NCBI GenBank assembly: GCA_020053615.1
Contig: JAGVMW010000127.1
Location: 1-27,297 of the forward strand
Direction: 5' to 3'
Length of the DNA stretch: 27,297 nt
Origin: an archaeon
GTDB taxonomy: Archaea; Nanobdellota; Nanobdellia; Woesearchaeales; GW2011-AR9
Shown here one piece after another: positions 1 to 7,484 of this stretch; positions within the stretch are counted from its first letter, which is position 1, and each line of letters opens with the position of its first letter. The notes beneath the pieces are model-generated. The model was not told the DNA's origin, ran no database searches, and saw only the letters and a program-made list of their open reading frames with translations. Both the position numbers and the translations under genes were made by a program.

Positions 1-2
1 AA

Positions 3-88
3 TGAGATGCAACTATCGCATCTCAGCCCAGAAAATCACTCTCGATTTTTCTGGGCAGTGGTGATAATGGTGCTATCACTCACTTTTT
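3..88. other. three abutting stem-loops, possible structured RNA or terminator
   Basis: Three inverted repeats follow one another with no gap. 3-10 pairs with 18-25 (8 bp, 7-nt loop). 26-35 pairs with 47-56 (10 bp, 11-nt loop). 57-66 pairs with 74-84 (10 bp with one bulged base, 7-nt loop). Five T residues at 84-88 follow the third hairpin, so on the plus strand it resembles a terminator. No open frame covers it. I could not fit it to a C/D, H/ACA, SRP or RNase P pattern. It may be the end of a transcript arriving from left of the window, or the end of a mobile element, because the third hairpin overlaps the repeat at 68-98. Confidence 0.55.
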
Positions 89-98
89 GGATTGTGCC
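68..98 (+). repeat. left copy of 31-nt inverted repeat
   Basis: TGGTGCTATCACTCAC (68-83), five unmatched bases, then GGA-TGTGCC with one mismatch. The same pattern occurs on the minus strand at 6532-6502. The copies point toward each other and enclose the giant secreted-protein gene and the toxin-antitoxin genes. 25 of 31 positions match. No target-site duplication is visible outside the pair. Confidence 0.55.
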
Positions 99-130
99 TG
101 ATTGTTATACTGAAGAGCGCAAATAATTGA

Positions 131-214
131 TTATAATGATTGTGTTCTTCCCGGTATTATTAATTCTTTAAGTGCTTTGGTCTTGTCTACGTCTTCTTCA
201 ATGTTTTTAACCAT
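131..214 (-). CDS. 27-aa small protein, unknown
   Basis: An ATG at 214 opens a 27-residue frame (starting MVKNIEEDVDKTK, ending in TAA at 131-133). It starts 13 nt after the toxin stop codon. A strong Shine-Dalgarno-like GAGGAG lies 7 nt before the ATG, inside that short gap, which is the main reason to believe it is translated. The product is charged, has no signal peptide and matches no family I know. It could be a third, coupled member of the toxin-antitoxin operon or the stub of a longer gene. Confidence 0.4.
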   Translation of the reverse strand: MVKNIEEDVDKTKALKELIIPGRTQSL

Positions 215-227
215 TTTGACTCTCCTC

Positions 228-521
228 TTAAGTTAACTTACAACTCAACGAATGTAATCTTGCTCGAAATGAGGAATAAGCATCATCATGTTTGTCGATG
301 GTGAGCAACCAGATTACGTTGTCTTTAATGTAATAAATTAGCCGAATATTTCTGGTTATGGGCTCACTATAACAATTTTCCCCACCGCTCAGATGTTCCT
401 GCCGCAAAGGGTTTTCTTTAATCTTCTTCTTTTTCTTGTAGAAAATCTCCAGGTCGGGAGTAGAGAGCTTATCCAAGTCACTAAAGAAGTCCGGATGCTC
501 TTTTACAATCCATTCATTCAA
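228..521 (-). CDS. RelE/ParE-type toxin, mRNA interferase-like
   Basis: A 97-residue protein if started at the TTG at 521; the first in-frame ATG, at 554, would give 108 residues. The TTG is preferred because GGGGAG lies just upstream, the overlap with the antitoxin falls to 8 nt, and the protein then begins LNEWIVKEHPDF, where RelE proteins usually begin. The C-terminal part (TRNIRLIYYIKDNVIWLLTI followed by DKHDD.Y) is the characteristic RelE/ParE beta-sheet and ending. Toxins of this family inhibit growth, usually by cutting mRNA on the ribosome. It follows and overlaps the antitoxin gene, the usual order for many archaeal RelBE pairs. Whether it is active cannot be seen from sequence. Confidence 0.75.
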   Translation of the reverse strand: MNEWIVKEHPDFFSDLDKLSTPDLEIFYKKKKKIKENPLRQEHLSGGENCYSEPITRNIRLIYYIKDNVIWLLTIDKHDDAYSSFRARLHSLSCKLT

Positions 522-768
522 CCTTAACTCCCCTCTGTTTGAGATAATCATCAAGCTCTTGTTCGCTTTTTCCGATAGAGGGAGAGACGTTTATTTCCAT
601 TATTCTCTTCTTTACAATGTCATCGGTAGATAGAAGTTCTTCTACATCTGTGGCTAGAGTCTCCATGTCTAAGAGTATCTTTCCAAGCATTTCTCGGGGT
701 ACGGCTATGGTTTCCATCTTAAAGGGATAGATTTTAGGGTAATTTATAATTCTTTTGCTTTTTTTCAT
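514..768 (-). CDS. antitoxin of the RelE-type pair
   Basis: 84 residues from the ATG at 768, which overlaps the stop of the giant secreted-protein gene as ATGA. An internal ATG at 717 would give a 67-residue protein starting METIAVPREMLGKIL, closer to the usual size of archaeal antitoxins. The core (METLATDVEELL, then VKKRIMEI) and the ending (GKSEQELDDYLKQRGVKVE) are typical of small archaeal antitoxins encoded just before RelE toxins. No classical DNA-binding motif is obvious. The ATGA junction means that, if the longer start is used, its translation is coupled to that of a 1.9-kilo-residue surface protein, an unusual partner. Confidence 0.7.
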   Translation of the reverse strand: MKKSKRIINYPKIYPFKMETIAVPREMLGKILLDMETLATDVEELLSTDDIVKKRIMEINVSPSIGKSEQELDDYLKQRGVKVE

Positions 769-3700
769 ATATTCATCGTTACTTCTGGCGAAGAGGAGGT
801 TACGCTGGAAGTTTGGTCCGAGCCGCCGTATTCTACTTCGCCTTTGTTGCTGATGACAAAATCAGCGCAGATGTTTTCTACTTCCTCTCCTTCAATATCT
901 ATCATCTTGGTGTTGAACATGATGCATACTTCATTATAATTTTCTTTGAGATATCTTACAATAACTCCACCATCAGAGTTGCCATTCTTTAGTTCGATTA
1001 CTTGTTCTGGGGGAGTGCCTACTTTTTTGAATATCCAAAGAGACTTTTCTCCGTGCAGTTCTAGATTTAATTTTACGGCAATGCCGTCTTCGTCTACGTA
1101 AGGAGTATTGGCTTGATCGGCAGGCGCAGTTACTCCCCAACTGATTTTGTAGAAGTAACCTTGTGCTGGCTCGCTTGAGTCTGGTTCGCCATCTTCGTCT
1201 GCATCTGCGTAACAGAAGTCATTTACGCATACTTGCTGCTTGGCGCATTTCCATTCGCTTTCTGCTTCTGGAGCGGTATTTCTTTCGCATAAGATGGGTG
1301 ATTTTTGTGAACTCTTTTCTGCTTGGAGTGCTCCTACTGATTGTGCAGTTCCGTAAGGGTCTAAGATAAAGGCAGCAGATTGTCCGGGTGATTTGGAGCG
1401 TTTGGCTTCGTCGTAGTCGCAGACTTCTCTCATGAGTTGTTCATCCACACCAAAAATCCATTTTCCTGCTGCGGTGTTGAACATTTCTTTATTAGCCCAT
1501 TCAGTCCAACCTTGACCGACTCCAGGAAACATAAGATTAGAGAGAGCTTGATAGCTGCCGAGTTTCTGGGCGAACGCTCCTACGGCGCCGAAGTATTGTC
1601 CTACTGACTGTGCCCCTTGATACCATCCAGAATTAGTCATGCTTTCCAGCCAGAAGGATTGGTCGTCGTATTTTTGTTGGGCGATTTCGAGTTCTGCTAC
1701 TTCTTGTTCTGCTTTTTGAGCGTCTGGGGATTTGAGGTTTTTAGGGTCTTTCACTTCTGTTACTTCTGTGTTTTTGTTGTCCACCCATTTGCCATTCTTC
1801 TTGATTAAAGTTTTACCATCAACTTCAATGGTAGAATCTTCTGGTGCGTCTGTTAACTGTGCAGAGGAAGGATCCTTCACCGATTGGACTTTTGCGGCAT
1901 TTTCTTTCGCTGCTGCTACCAACGGCTTCATCTTCTCCGCCGCTTCGGCATGGGTGATTTTACCAGAAGCGAGTTCTGTTTCTATGTCTTGTTTTTGCAC
2001 GACGAGAGATGGTTCTGGAGAAGGTTGAGGTGGTGCAGGAGCGGCAGGAGCGCCTGGTGTTACCATCGTAGCTGAAGCTGCAGGAGCTGCAGGAGTCGCC
2101 TGTTTCAAAGCAAGCAATGATTCTTTAGATTTCTCTTGATACGCTGCTAAAGCAACATCGCTCATTTCATCTTTGGCAACTGCATCTAGTTCTTTTCCAT
2201 ACTGTTCTTTATATTTTGCTTTTACCTGTGCTAAATCCGCACCGCCCAAAGCTTTCTCAAATTCATCTTTTCCCACGGAGGAGAGTCCGCCAGTGTTGTC
2301 GAATAATTTGTTTAGGTTGTTGGTGGCATCGGTGACTTCTTTTGATGGTGCAGAAGCTGGTAACGGTGGAGATGGTGCAGTTGGAACTGTTGGTGCAGGA
2401 GCTACCACCCCCAATGGACTGGGAACGCCTCCGACTTGAACGTTAACACTTTCACTCGGAGCAAAAGCTAATTTTGTTTGATCAAAATCGTTCTTATCGT
2501 CAAACGTGTTCTTTTGCTCTTCAGTTAACTGTGCCCATTCTTTTCTGGCAATGTCTTGATTTGACTGAAGCAGTTTTTTCACATAAGCCATATTTTCCTC
2601 TCCAAACCCGTACTCGCCATTTATCTGATCATACTGCTCATCAGAAAGATAACCCTGGGTGTGTAATTCATCAATCTGTTTGGAATTATCTCCATAATAT
2701 TCTCCGGACAGTTGATCAAAACCAGAACCAAGAACTAGTTTTGGTTTACTGCTGTCATCTTTGCCTTTAAGAGTATAAAGATAAACATTATTTCCTTTAG
2801 AATCTTTTTTATTTTTGTCCAATTCGTAACTTCCATCCGGATAAATTGTTAACATATTATCGCCAGATTCGTAAGCTATCACACCATCTGGACTAAGGCT
2901 AGTAGTTTTAACACTGTCAAAACCAAGTTTATTAGCTAAGTTGTTCGCAGTAGGATAGGGAGATTTCGTTACGACCATTAATTGCGATTGGGCTAATCCC
3001 GATTCATACGATTTGTCCATTTCATTACCCACTACCTCGGCTTGTAATTTTAATTTCTCTGCTTTTTCGTAATTTCCCTGCTCTACCGCTGCGATAGCTT
3101 CATCATATTTTTTCACTTGCTCTTTAGCTTTCTCAGCTGCTTCTAAATATTTTGAACTCTCAACAGAGTCAGTCACTTTAAATGCTTCTTGGTCTAGAAA
3201 ATCAGCATAAGCTTGAACTTTTGCCCTATCATCGGCTAGAAGACCAACAGCTAAATCTTTCTTATCCTGAATTATCATCTGTCCTTCTGCTAGGATTGAA
3301 CCTCCGGATTCCGCAGACCAAAAGACCGCTTTGGCGCTCTTAAACTGTTCTTGACCACCAAACAGTTCTTTCTCACTGGATGTTAATAAATCCCATTCTT
3401 GACCCAAAGCTAATTTCTGCTTTTTCTGAACAATCTCTTGGGCATCAGCCAAGTTTCCCTGAACATTAAATACGCCTTCTCCGGTGATATCATCATACTC
3501 TTCTTTAGTCAGCAAGCCTTTGGCATACAAATTATCAACCACGGCAGGGTTGTCTTCGTAATATTGACCGTTTGTAGCACCACTCTTTAGGTCATCCATT
3601 AATTGGGCTGCTTCCAGTGCTTCAAAATTTGTTGATTCGGTGCTGACGCCGCCGCTAAGGGGGACGGTTATTCCTGCAGGAGAGGCGGCTACTTGAGGAC

Positions 3701-6449
3701 TCTCTGATCTTAAATACTTCTGATATTGAGCATACTCCTCTGGGGCAAGCCCTTCTTTCAGGCTTTTGTCAAGGTTCTCCTGCACTATTGTCTGAGCATA
3801 AGCCAAAGTCTCTTGTCCATTAAACGCCCCATTTCCATTAATCTCTTCGTATTGCTCTTTGGTAAGCAAGCCTTTCTCGTATAATTTATCAATCGCCGCA
3901 GGATTATCTTCATAATATTGGCCTTCTTTAGCACCAGTTTTTAAGTCATTTAACAATTGTTCAACTTCCGCGACTTCAAAAGCTTCTGGTGCAATGGATA
4001 CGGATGTTTCTTTACCTTCTGCAACTTGCGGCTTACCAGACGGCTTCGGCACACTCCCTTTCGTTGCAGCCGCAAGTTGATCCTCATTAAATTTTTCAAA
4101 AATTTGCTTTAAAATCGTACCATCTGATTTAACAATATAAACATATTTCACCCCATTCTCAGTATTTTCATGATACTCAACTCCATTAATATCTGCTCCT
4201 TTGGTTGCTTCTAATGGAATATTCCCCACAGCTTTGGGTGTTTCAAATGTTTTAATCATTGCTTGCTCAACATTAGCTATCAAAACATCAGTTGCTTGTT
4301 GTCCCTCTTGGAATTTCTTTTCTTGCTCAGCATACATTACCTCTGTTAAGCTAGCATACTTTGCATAGTCTTCATCGTTCAACTCACTTTTCATATCTGT
4401 ATCTAAATCAGTTTTGGCTATCTCTTTATACTTCTTTTTAATCAGCTCAATTTCATCTGACGATTTATCTTTTAATGCTGCAAAGATAGCATCTTCATCA
4501 GTTCCCCAAAAATCATCTACTCCTGCTTCAAACAGCTTAACAGCGGTTTCAGAAGCTTTTTTTGTTTGGGCAGCTTTATGCTCCTTTGCATCAGATATTG
4601 ACCCAGCGGATATAACCTCACTTTCACTTTTCTCAGCCACATCTTTTTTAGGAATTTCTTTCATCACCAATGTTTTTTTGTTTGCTGTGGAAGATAATTC
4701 TTTTACAGATTCAACATCACCCGCATTAGGAACCTGCTCTTTTAGTTCATAATCAATCTCTCCTTCAAACGGCTTGAACACTAAACCTTCAGAAGTAGGC
4801 ACATATTCCCCGCTGCCTTCTAAAGCCGCCAACATCTTCTTGTTAAATTCGTCAGTATCCTCGGCTCCTACTGCCACAACAGTCCCCATACTAATTCCTT
4901 TATCCTCCAATACTTTCTTCGTTGCCTGCATCTGCTGTTCCGTAACTACTGCCCCTTGGGATGTAACATATAACTTATCCCCATTACCATCTACAAAATT
5001 ATCTCCGTTGGGAACACCTTTCGCACTAAAAGAAACTAAATTTTGTATTTTTTCATTTGCTCCTACTTTAATATAAACAGGTTTACTTGACTTTAAACTT
5101 TCATGGCTAATTGGCACATAAGTAGCTACTACTGTCCCTTTGCCATTAGTATCTAAATTATATTTAGTTCCAGTACTAGCTATCACTTCCGTTCCCGCAT
5201 AGGGCACATTATTTTGGGTGTAAAATTTCCCGTCTTTAAAAGTCAAGGGTTGATCATATTTGTTCTGATAAGTCACTCCCAGTTTAGAGCTGGGTGCTGC
5301 CGCGGCCATGAGAGAGCTGAATTTAGCTATTTCTTTAGATGAAGAAGGTAATTCGTAACTGGGTGTTGCTGGCTGTAATGTTTCTCCTCCCGCAACTACC
5401 GATGGGGAGGATTGTAAATCGGAGGTACCTGCTTTTGCTAGTTCTTGTTTGCTTAGTCCAGGAACATCCTGAGTTGTATAAAACACAGCCACATCTTTGA
5501 CCGGAGTGGTCTTCCCTTTTGCATCTTTGAATCCCAGTCCTCCGTTAGAATCAACAACCAGTTCCCCATCTCCTTCTAAAGCAGCAAGATATTGTTGATT
5601 AATTTTATCTGGTTCTGTCACTATGTCCGTTGCAGCAAGCATTCCACTCTCAACTAACTTCTTCCCAACGGCAGCCACTTGCTTTTGAGTGAGTGCATAC
5701 CCTTTGCTGGTCAAAAACATAGGGTTTCCATCGGCATCCGTTAAATCACCCGCTGGCAAACCGTTGGTGATAGTAATCTTGTCTGAGATACTTTCTCCGG
5801 CACCAACCTTAACGTAAACCGAAGTACTGCTCACTACAGTGGGCACTGGCACTAAAGTTGCAGTAGTTTTTCCTTGACTATCCACTTGATAAATTTTCCC
5901 AAAGCCCATTCCTATGCTCTCCTGGACTTTTCCTTCGGTAAAGGCAGTTCCATCTGGTTTGAAGAAAACATTACTTTGAGCAGATTTATAGACGAGCTGA
6001 TTAGTAGAAGTTTTGTAATCTCCCGGAGCAACTTCCAATGCTTCAGAACTTTCACCAATCAAAAAGCTCTTGGATCCTTTCTGCCCCGACTGAACGAGCT
6101 GCACCACACTTCCAGACGGAAAATTAACTGGTTCCCAATTATCTCCATCAGCACTTAATTGATAAGCCATGCGAGCTTTATTATCTATGCTAATGACTTT
6201 TGCCCCGCTCTTGGTTACTAAAGTATAATCCGTTCCATCAACTGGTTTACCTATCGCCCCTCCCACAACATTCCCTCTATCCCACCAGCTCATACCAGCA
6301 CGATTAGCTGGATTTCCCCATAAGAAACATTTAACCACACCAAAGAAGCCAGCACAATTATCCGTAGAATCAGTAGCAGCGAATGTAATCGTACTTAAAA
6401 CTAGCAGAAAGATAACACCAATTACCACGAGCCTCTTTTTTAAGTTCAT
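765..6449 (-). CDS. giant secreted repeat protein with annexin-like repeats (1894 aa)
   Basis: Residues 1-24 form a Sec signal peptide (KKR, then a hydrophobic run ending TITFA). Residues 29-58 (DNCAGFFG..KCFLWG, RAGMSWWDR) are the segment repeated in three small upstream frames. Two related blocks follow at about 184-313 and 428-565, both with (V/I)YVKVGA-like and LAALEG motifs. About 637-705 resembles an annexin repeat (LFEAG, GTDEDAIFAAL, IKKKYKE, DLDTDMKSEL), with a weaker copy near 1376-1435. Three YY.DN...ID.L...G.L..EQY..I blocks lie near 829-905, 945-1040 and 1243-1325. A Pro/Ala-rich linker spans about 1350-1370. The C terminus is Cys-rich with an acidic DADEDGEPD loop that may bind calcium. 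No clear C-terminal membrane anchor is visible. It is probably a surface or adhesin-like protein; partner unknown. Confidence 0.8.
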   Translation of the reverse strand: MNLKKRLVVIGVIFLLVLSTITFAATDSTDNCAGFFGVVKCFLWGNPANRAGMSWWDRGNVVGGAIGKPVDGTDYTLVTKSGAKVISIDNKARMAYQLSADGDNWEPVNFPSGSVVQLVQSGQKGSKSFLIGESSEALEVAPGDYKTSTNQLVYKSAQSNVFFKPDGTAFTEGKVQESIGMGFGKIYQVDSQGKTTATLVPVPTVVSSTSVYVKVGAGESISDKITITNGLPAGDLTDADGNPMFLTSKGYALTQKQVAAVGKKLVESGMLAATDIVTEPDKINQQYLAALEGDGELVVDSNGGLGFKDAKGKTTPVKDVAVFYTTQDVPGLSKQELAKAGTSDLQSSPSVVAGGETLQPATPSYELPSSSKEIAKFSSLMAAAAPSSKLGVTYQNKYDQPLTFKDGKFYTQNNVPYAGTEVIASTGTKYNLDTNGKGTVVATYVPISHESLKSSKPVYIKVGANEKIQNLVSFSAKGVPNGDNFVDGNGDKLYVTSQGAVVTEQQMQATKKVLEDKGISMGTVVAVGAEDTDEFNKKMLAALEGSGEYVPTSEGLVFKPFEGEIDYELKEQVPNAGDVESVKELSSTANKKTLVMKEIPKKDVAEKSESEVISAGSISDAKEHKAAQTKKASETAVKLFEAGVDDFWGTDEDAIFAALKDKSSDEIELIKKKYKEIAKTDLDTDMKSELNDEDYAKYASLTEVMYAEQEKKFQEGQQATDVLIANVEQAMIKTFETPKAVGNIPLEATKGADINGVEYHENTENGVKYVYIVKSDGTILKQIFEKFNEDQLAAATKGSVPKPSGKPQVAEGKETSVSIAPEAFEVAEVEQLLNDLKTGAKEGQYYEDNPAAIDKLYEKGLLTKEQYEEINGNGAFNGQETLAYAQTIVQENLDKSLKEGLAPEEYAQYQKYLRSESPQVAASPAGITVPLSGGVSTESTNFEALEAAQLMDDLKSGATNGQYYEDNPAVVDNLYAKGLLTKEEYDDITGEGVFNVQGNLADAQEIVQKKQKLALGQEWDLLTSSEKELFGGQEQFKSAKAVFWSAESGGSILAEGQMIIQDKKDLAVGLLADDRAKVQAYADFLDQEAFKVTDSVESSKYLEAAEKAKEQVKKYDEAIAAVEQGNYEKAEKLKLQAEVVGNEMDKSYESGLAQSQLMVVTKSPYPTANNLANKLGFDSVKTTSLSPDGVIAYESGDNMLTIYPDGSYELDKNKKDSKGNNVYLYTLKGKDDSSKPKLVLGSGFDQLSGEYYGDNSKQIDELHTQGYLSDEQYDQINGEYGFGEENMAYVKKLLQSNQDIARKEWAQLTEEQKNTFDDKNDFDQTKLAFAPSESVNVQVGGVPSPLGVVAPAPTVPTAPSPPLPASAPSKEVTDATNNLNKLFDNTGGLSSVGKDEFEKALGGADLAQVKAKYKEQYGKELDAVAKDEMSDVALAAYQEKSKESLLALKQATPAAPAASATMVTPGAPAAPAPPQPSPEPSLVVQKQDIETELASGKITHAEAAEKMKPLVAAAKENAAKVQSVKDPSSAQLTDAPEDSTIEVDGKTLIKKNGKWVDNKNTEVTEVKDPKNLKSPDAQKAEQEVAELEIAQQKYDDQSFWLESMTNSGWYQGAQSVGQYFGAVGAFAQKLGSYQALSNLMFPGVGQGWTEWANKEMFNTAAGKWIFGVDEQLMREVCDYDEAKRSKSPGQSAAFILDPYGTAQSVGALQAEKSSQKSPILCERNTAPEAESEWKCAKQQVCVNDFCYADADEDGEPDSSEPAQGYFYKISWGVTAPADQANTPYVDEDGIAVKLNLELHGEKSLWIFKKVGTPPEQVIELKNGNSDGGVIVRYLKENYNEVCIMFNTKMIDIEGEEVENICADFVISNKGEVEYGGSDQTSSVTSSSPEVTMNI

Positions 6450-6487
6450 TATCCTATTTAAGGTCCTATTCTTGATGAGTTTTTAAA
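6277..6487 (-). repeat. cassette repeat copy R1 (promoter plus start of the giant gene)
   Basis: The 5' end of the giant gene is the full-length member of the repeat family. It shares a 27-nt exact run with R2 across the end of the signal peptide, and the ACCAGCTCATACCAGC block (plus strand) with all other copies. Its upstream promoter differs from those of R2 and R4. Confidence 0.75.
6480..6487 (-). promoter_or_regulatory. TATA box of the giant secreted-protein gene
   Basis: TTTAAAAA on the minus strand, centred about 34 nt before the ATG at 6449, which predicts a leader of only a few nt. It overlaps the stop codon of the upstream DUF1016 gene, so the promoter begins exactly where that gene ends. 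Confidence 0.5.
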
Positions 6488-7172
6488 TGTTATTCTGAAA
6501 TGGCACAGTCCGTTTTGTGAGTGATAGCACCAGCTCCAGCAAAAACTTCTGGAGATTATCGATTATTCTCTGCTCCAAATGTCTTTCAGAATAATGCTTC
6601 TCTTCGGGGAAACCCAAAAACTCTAAGACATAGGGATCTTTTACGACATCTGCAGCAGTTTCTATTACCTGCCCGTGGTGTGCTAAAGTTAGTACAATTT
6701 TATTGTCTTTACTCAGTGCAATTCTCTGAAATAAAGCCGAACTTTTCTGCCTTTTTAACTCTCTTACTGACCATTTTTCATTAATGCATTGTTTTTCATA
6801 GAAAGAACGTTCTAAATCATTTTCTATCATCAATAACTCCACATAATGACTCCATCCCAATTGGTCAGACAGTGTCTGACTTTTTGAATATTTAATGTAA
6901 AACAAGCGCATATATATCACATTGCTTCTGCTAAACCCTTTTCCATACCTTTGTCTTAAATCTTTGGCGAGAATTTCAAATAGCTTGCTTCCATATTCTG
7001 CACTTTCTTTATTAGTTTGTTCAAATTCGACCATCCTCTTTCCTATTTCCCAATAAGTATTAACCAAAGTTTGGTTTATTTGGTAAAATATATTTTTCCT
7101 TGCTTTTTCTAATAATTCACCTATTGAATCAAGAAGTACATTATAATCTTTTTTTTGTGTTATGGCTTTCAT
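6483..7172 (-). CDS. DUF1016 family protein, C-terminally truncated
   Basis: 229 residues matching the N-terminal DUF1016 region (YWEIGKRMVEFEQ, LRQRYGKGFSRSNV.YMR) and the linker DPYVLEFLGFPEE with ERHLEQRIIDNLQKFLLEL. Family members are normally about 330-360 residues and continue into a PD-(D/E)XK nuclease domain (GxGF.FVGRQ, then D.xFY). Here the frame leaves the family right after FLLEL and ends VLSLTKRTVPFQNNI, so catalytic residues are absent. The divergent tail is encoded by the 31-nt inverted repeat at 6502-6532, which suggests an insertion or deletion cut the gene. Its ATG overlaps the stop of cassette ORF R2 as ATGA. It is likely an inactive remnant, or a DNA-binding or regulatory half. 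Confidence 0.75.
   Translation of the reverse strand: MKAITQKKDYNVLLDSIGELLEKARKNIFYQINQTLVNTYWEIGKRMVEFEQTNKESAEYGSKLFEILAKDLRQRYGKGFSRSNVIYMRLFYIKYSKSQTLSDQLGWSHYVELLMIENDLERSFYEKQCINEKWSVRELKRQKSSALFQRIALSKDNKIVLTLAHHGQVIETAADVVKDPYVLEFLGFPEEKHYSERHLEQRIIDNLQKFLLELVLSLTKRTVPFQNNI
6502..6532 (-). repeat. right copy of 31-nt inverted repeat
   Basis: Inverted partner of 68-98: the same 16-nt core, five variable bases, then GGACTGTGCC. It forms the 3' end of the truncated DUF1016 frame and marks where that protein departs from its family. Confidence 0.55.
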
Positions 7173-7426
7173 TTCCCCGTCACCGCCTCACTCCTATCCC
7201 ACCAGCTCATACCAGCCCTATTATCAGGATTAAACTCGACCTGCGGGTCTCCTAATATCAAACCAAGTGGCGTGGAAATACTTTCTTGGTTTGATATACC
7301 CCATAAGAAACACTTAACCGAACCAAAGAAACCAGCACAATTATCGACAGTATCAGCAGTAGCGAATGTAATCGTACTTAAAACTAGTAAAAATACTAAA
7401 AGTACACCAATAAACCTCTTTTTCAT
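7169..7426 (-). CDS. 85-aa exported peptide, cassette ORF R2
   Basis: The signal peptide MKKRFIGVLLVFLLVLSTIT is followed by DNCAGFFGSVKCFLWG and NPDNRAGMSWWDRSEAVTGK, closely matching the N terminus of the 1894-aa protein. Between CFLWG and NPDNR it carries about 22 extra residues encoded by an inserted segment with a 13-bp inverted repeat. The frame is intact and its TGA overlaps the ATG of the DUF1016 gene (ATGA), so the two are probably translationally coupled. It is either a secreted Cys-pair peptide or a leader frame left by duplication of the surface-gene 5' end. No independent function is recognised. Confidence 0.65.
   Translation of the reverse strand: MKKRFIGVLLVFLLVLSTITFATADTVDNCAGFFGSVKCFLWGISNQESISTPLGLILGDPQVEFNPDNRAGMSWWDRSEAVTGK
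7255..7297. repeat. 13-bp perfect inverted repeat inside cassette R2
   Basis: ATATCAAACCAAG (7255-7267) and its exact complement (7285-7297) flank 17 nt. It lies in the segment that R1 and R3 lack. The insertion keeps the frame, adding coding sequence. It resembles a small hairpin insertion (MITE-like) or a recombination scar. Confidence 0.65.
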
Positions 7427-7453
7427 GGATTTAAGCTAAGTAATATTCAATGT

Positions 7454-7461
7454 CTTTTAAA
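7454..7461 (-). promoter_or_regulatory. TATA box of cassette R2
   Basis: TTTAAAAG on the minus strand, centred 31.5 nt before the ATG at 7426. The R4 copy has the same box at the same distance, showing that the promoter was duplicated together with the coding part. Confidence 0.55.
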
Positions 7462-7484
7462 GCTTTTTCTCTGACACGTACTCC

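Larger units (their letters stand above)
7186..7461 (-). repeat. cassette repeat copy R2
   Basis: Extends from the SEAVTG end through the signal peptide and about 35 nt into the promoter. The upstream 48 nt match R4 at roughly 40 positions, including the TATA box at identical spacing. Confidence 0.7.

Noticed and set aside
1..67. Missing C-terminal half of DUF1016 beyond the left inverted repeat
   Set aside because: The minus-strand frames read here do not resemble the GxGF/PD-(D/E)XK region and contain stops, so a simple insertion into DUF1016 is not shown within the window.
1..98. C/D-box or H/ACA guide RNA
   Set aside because: No correctly placed C and D box pair and no ACA 3' of the last hairpin on either strand.
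68..6532. Target-site duplication flanking the inverted repeats
   Set aside because: Bases just outside the two copies do not match, so recent transposition is not supported.
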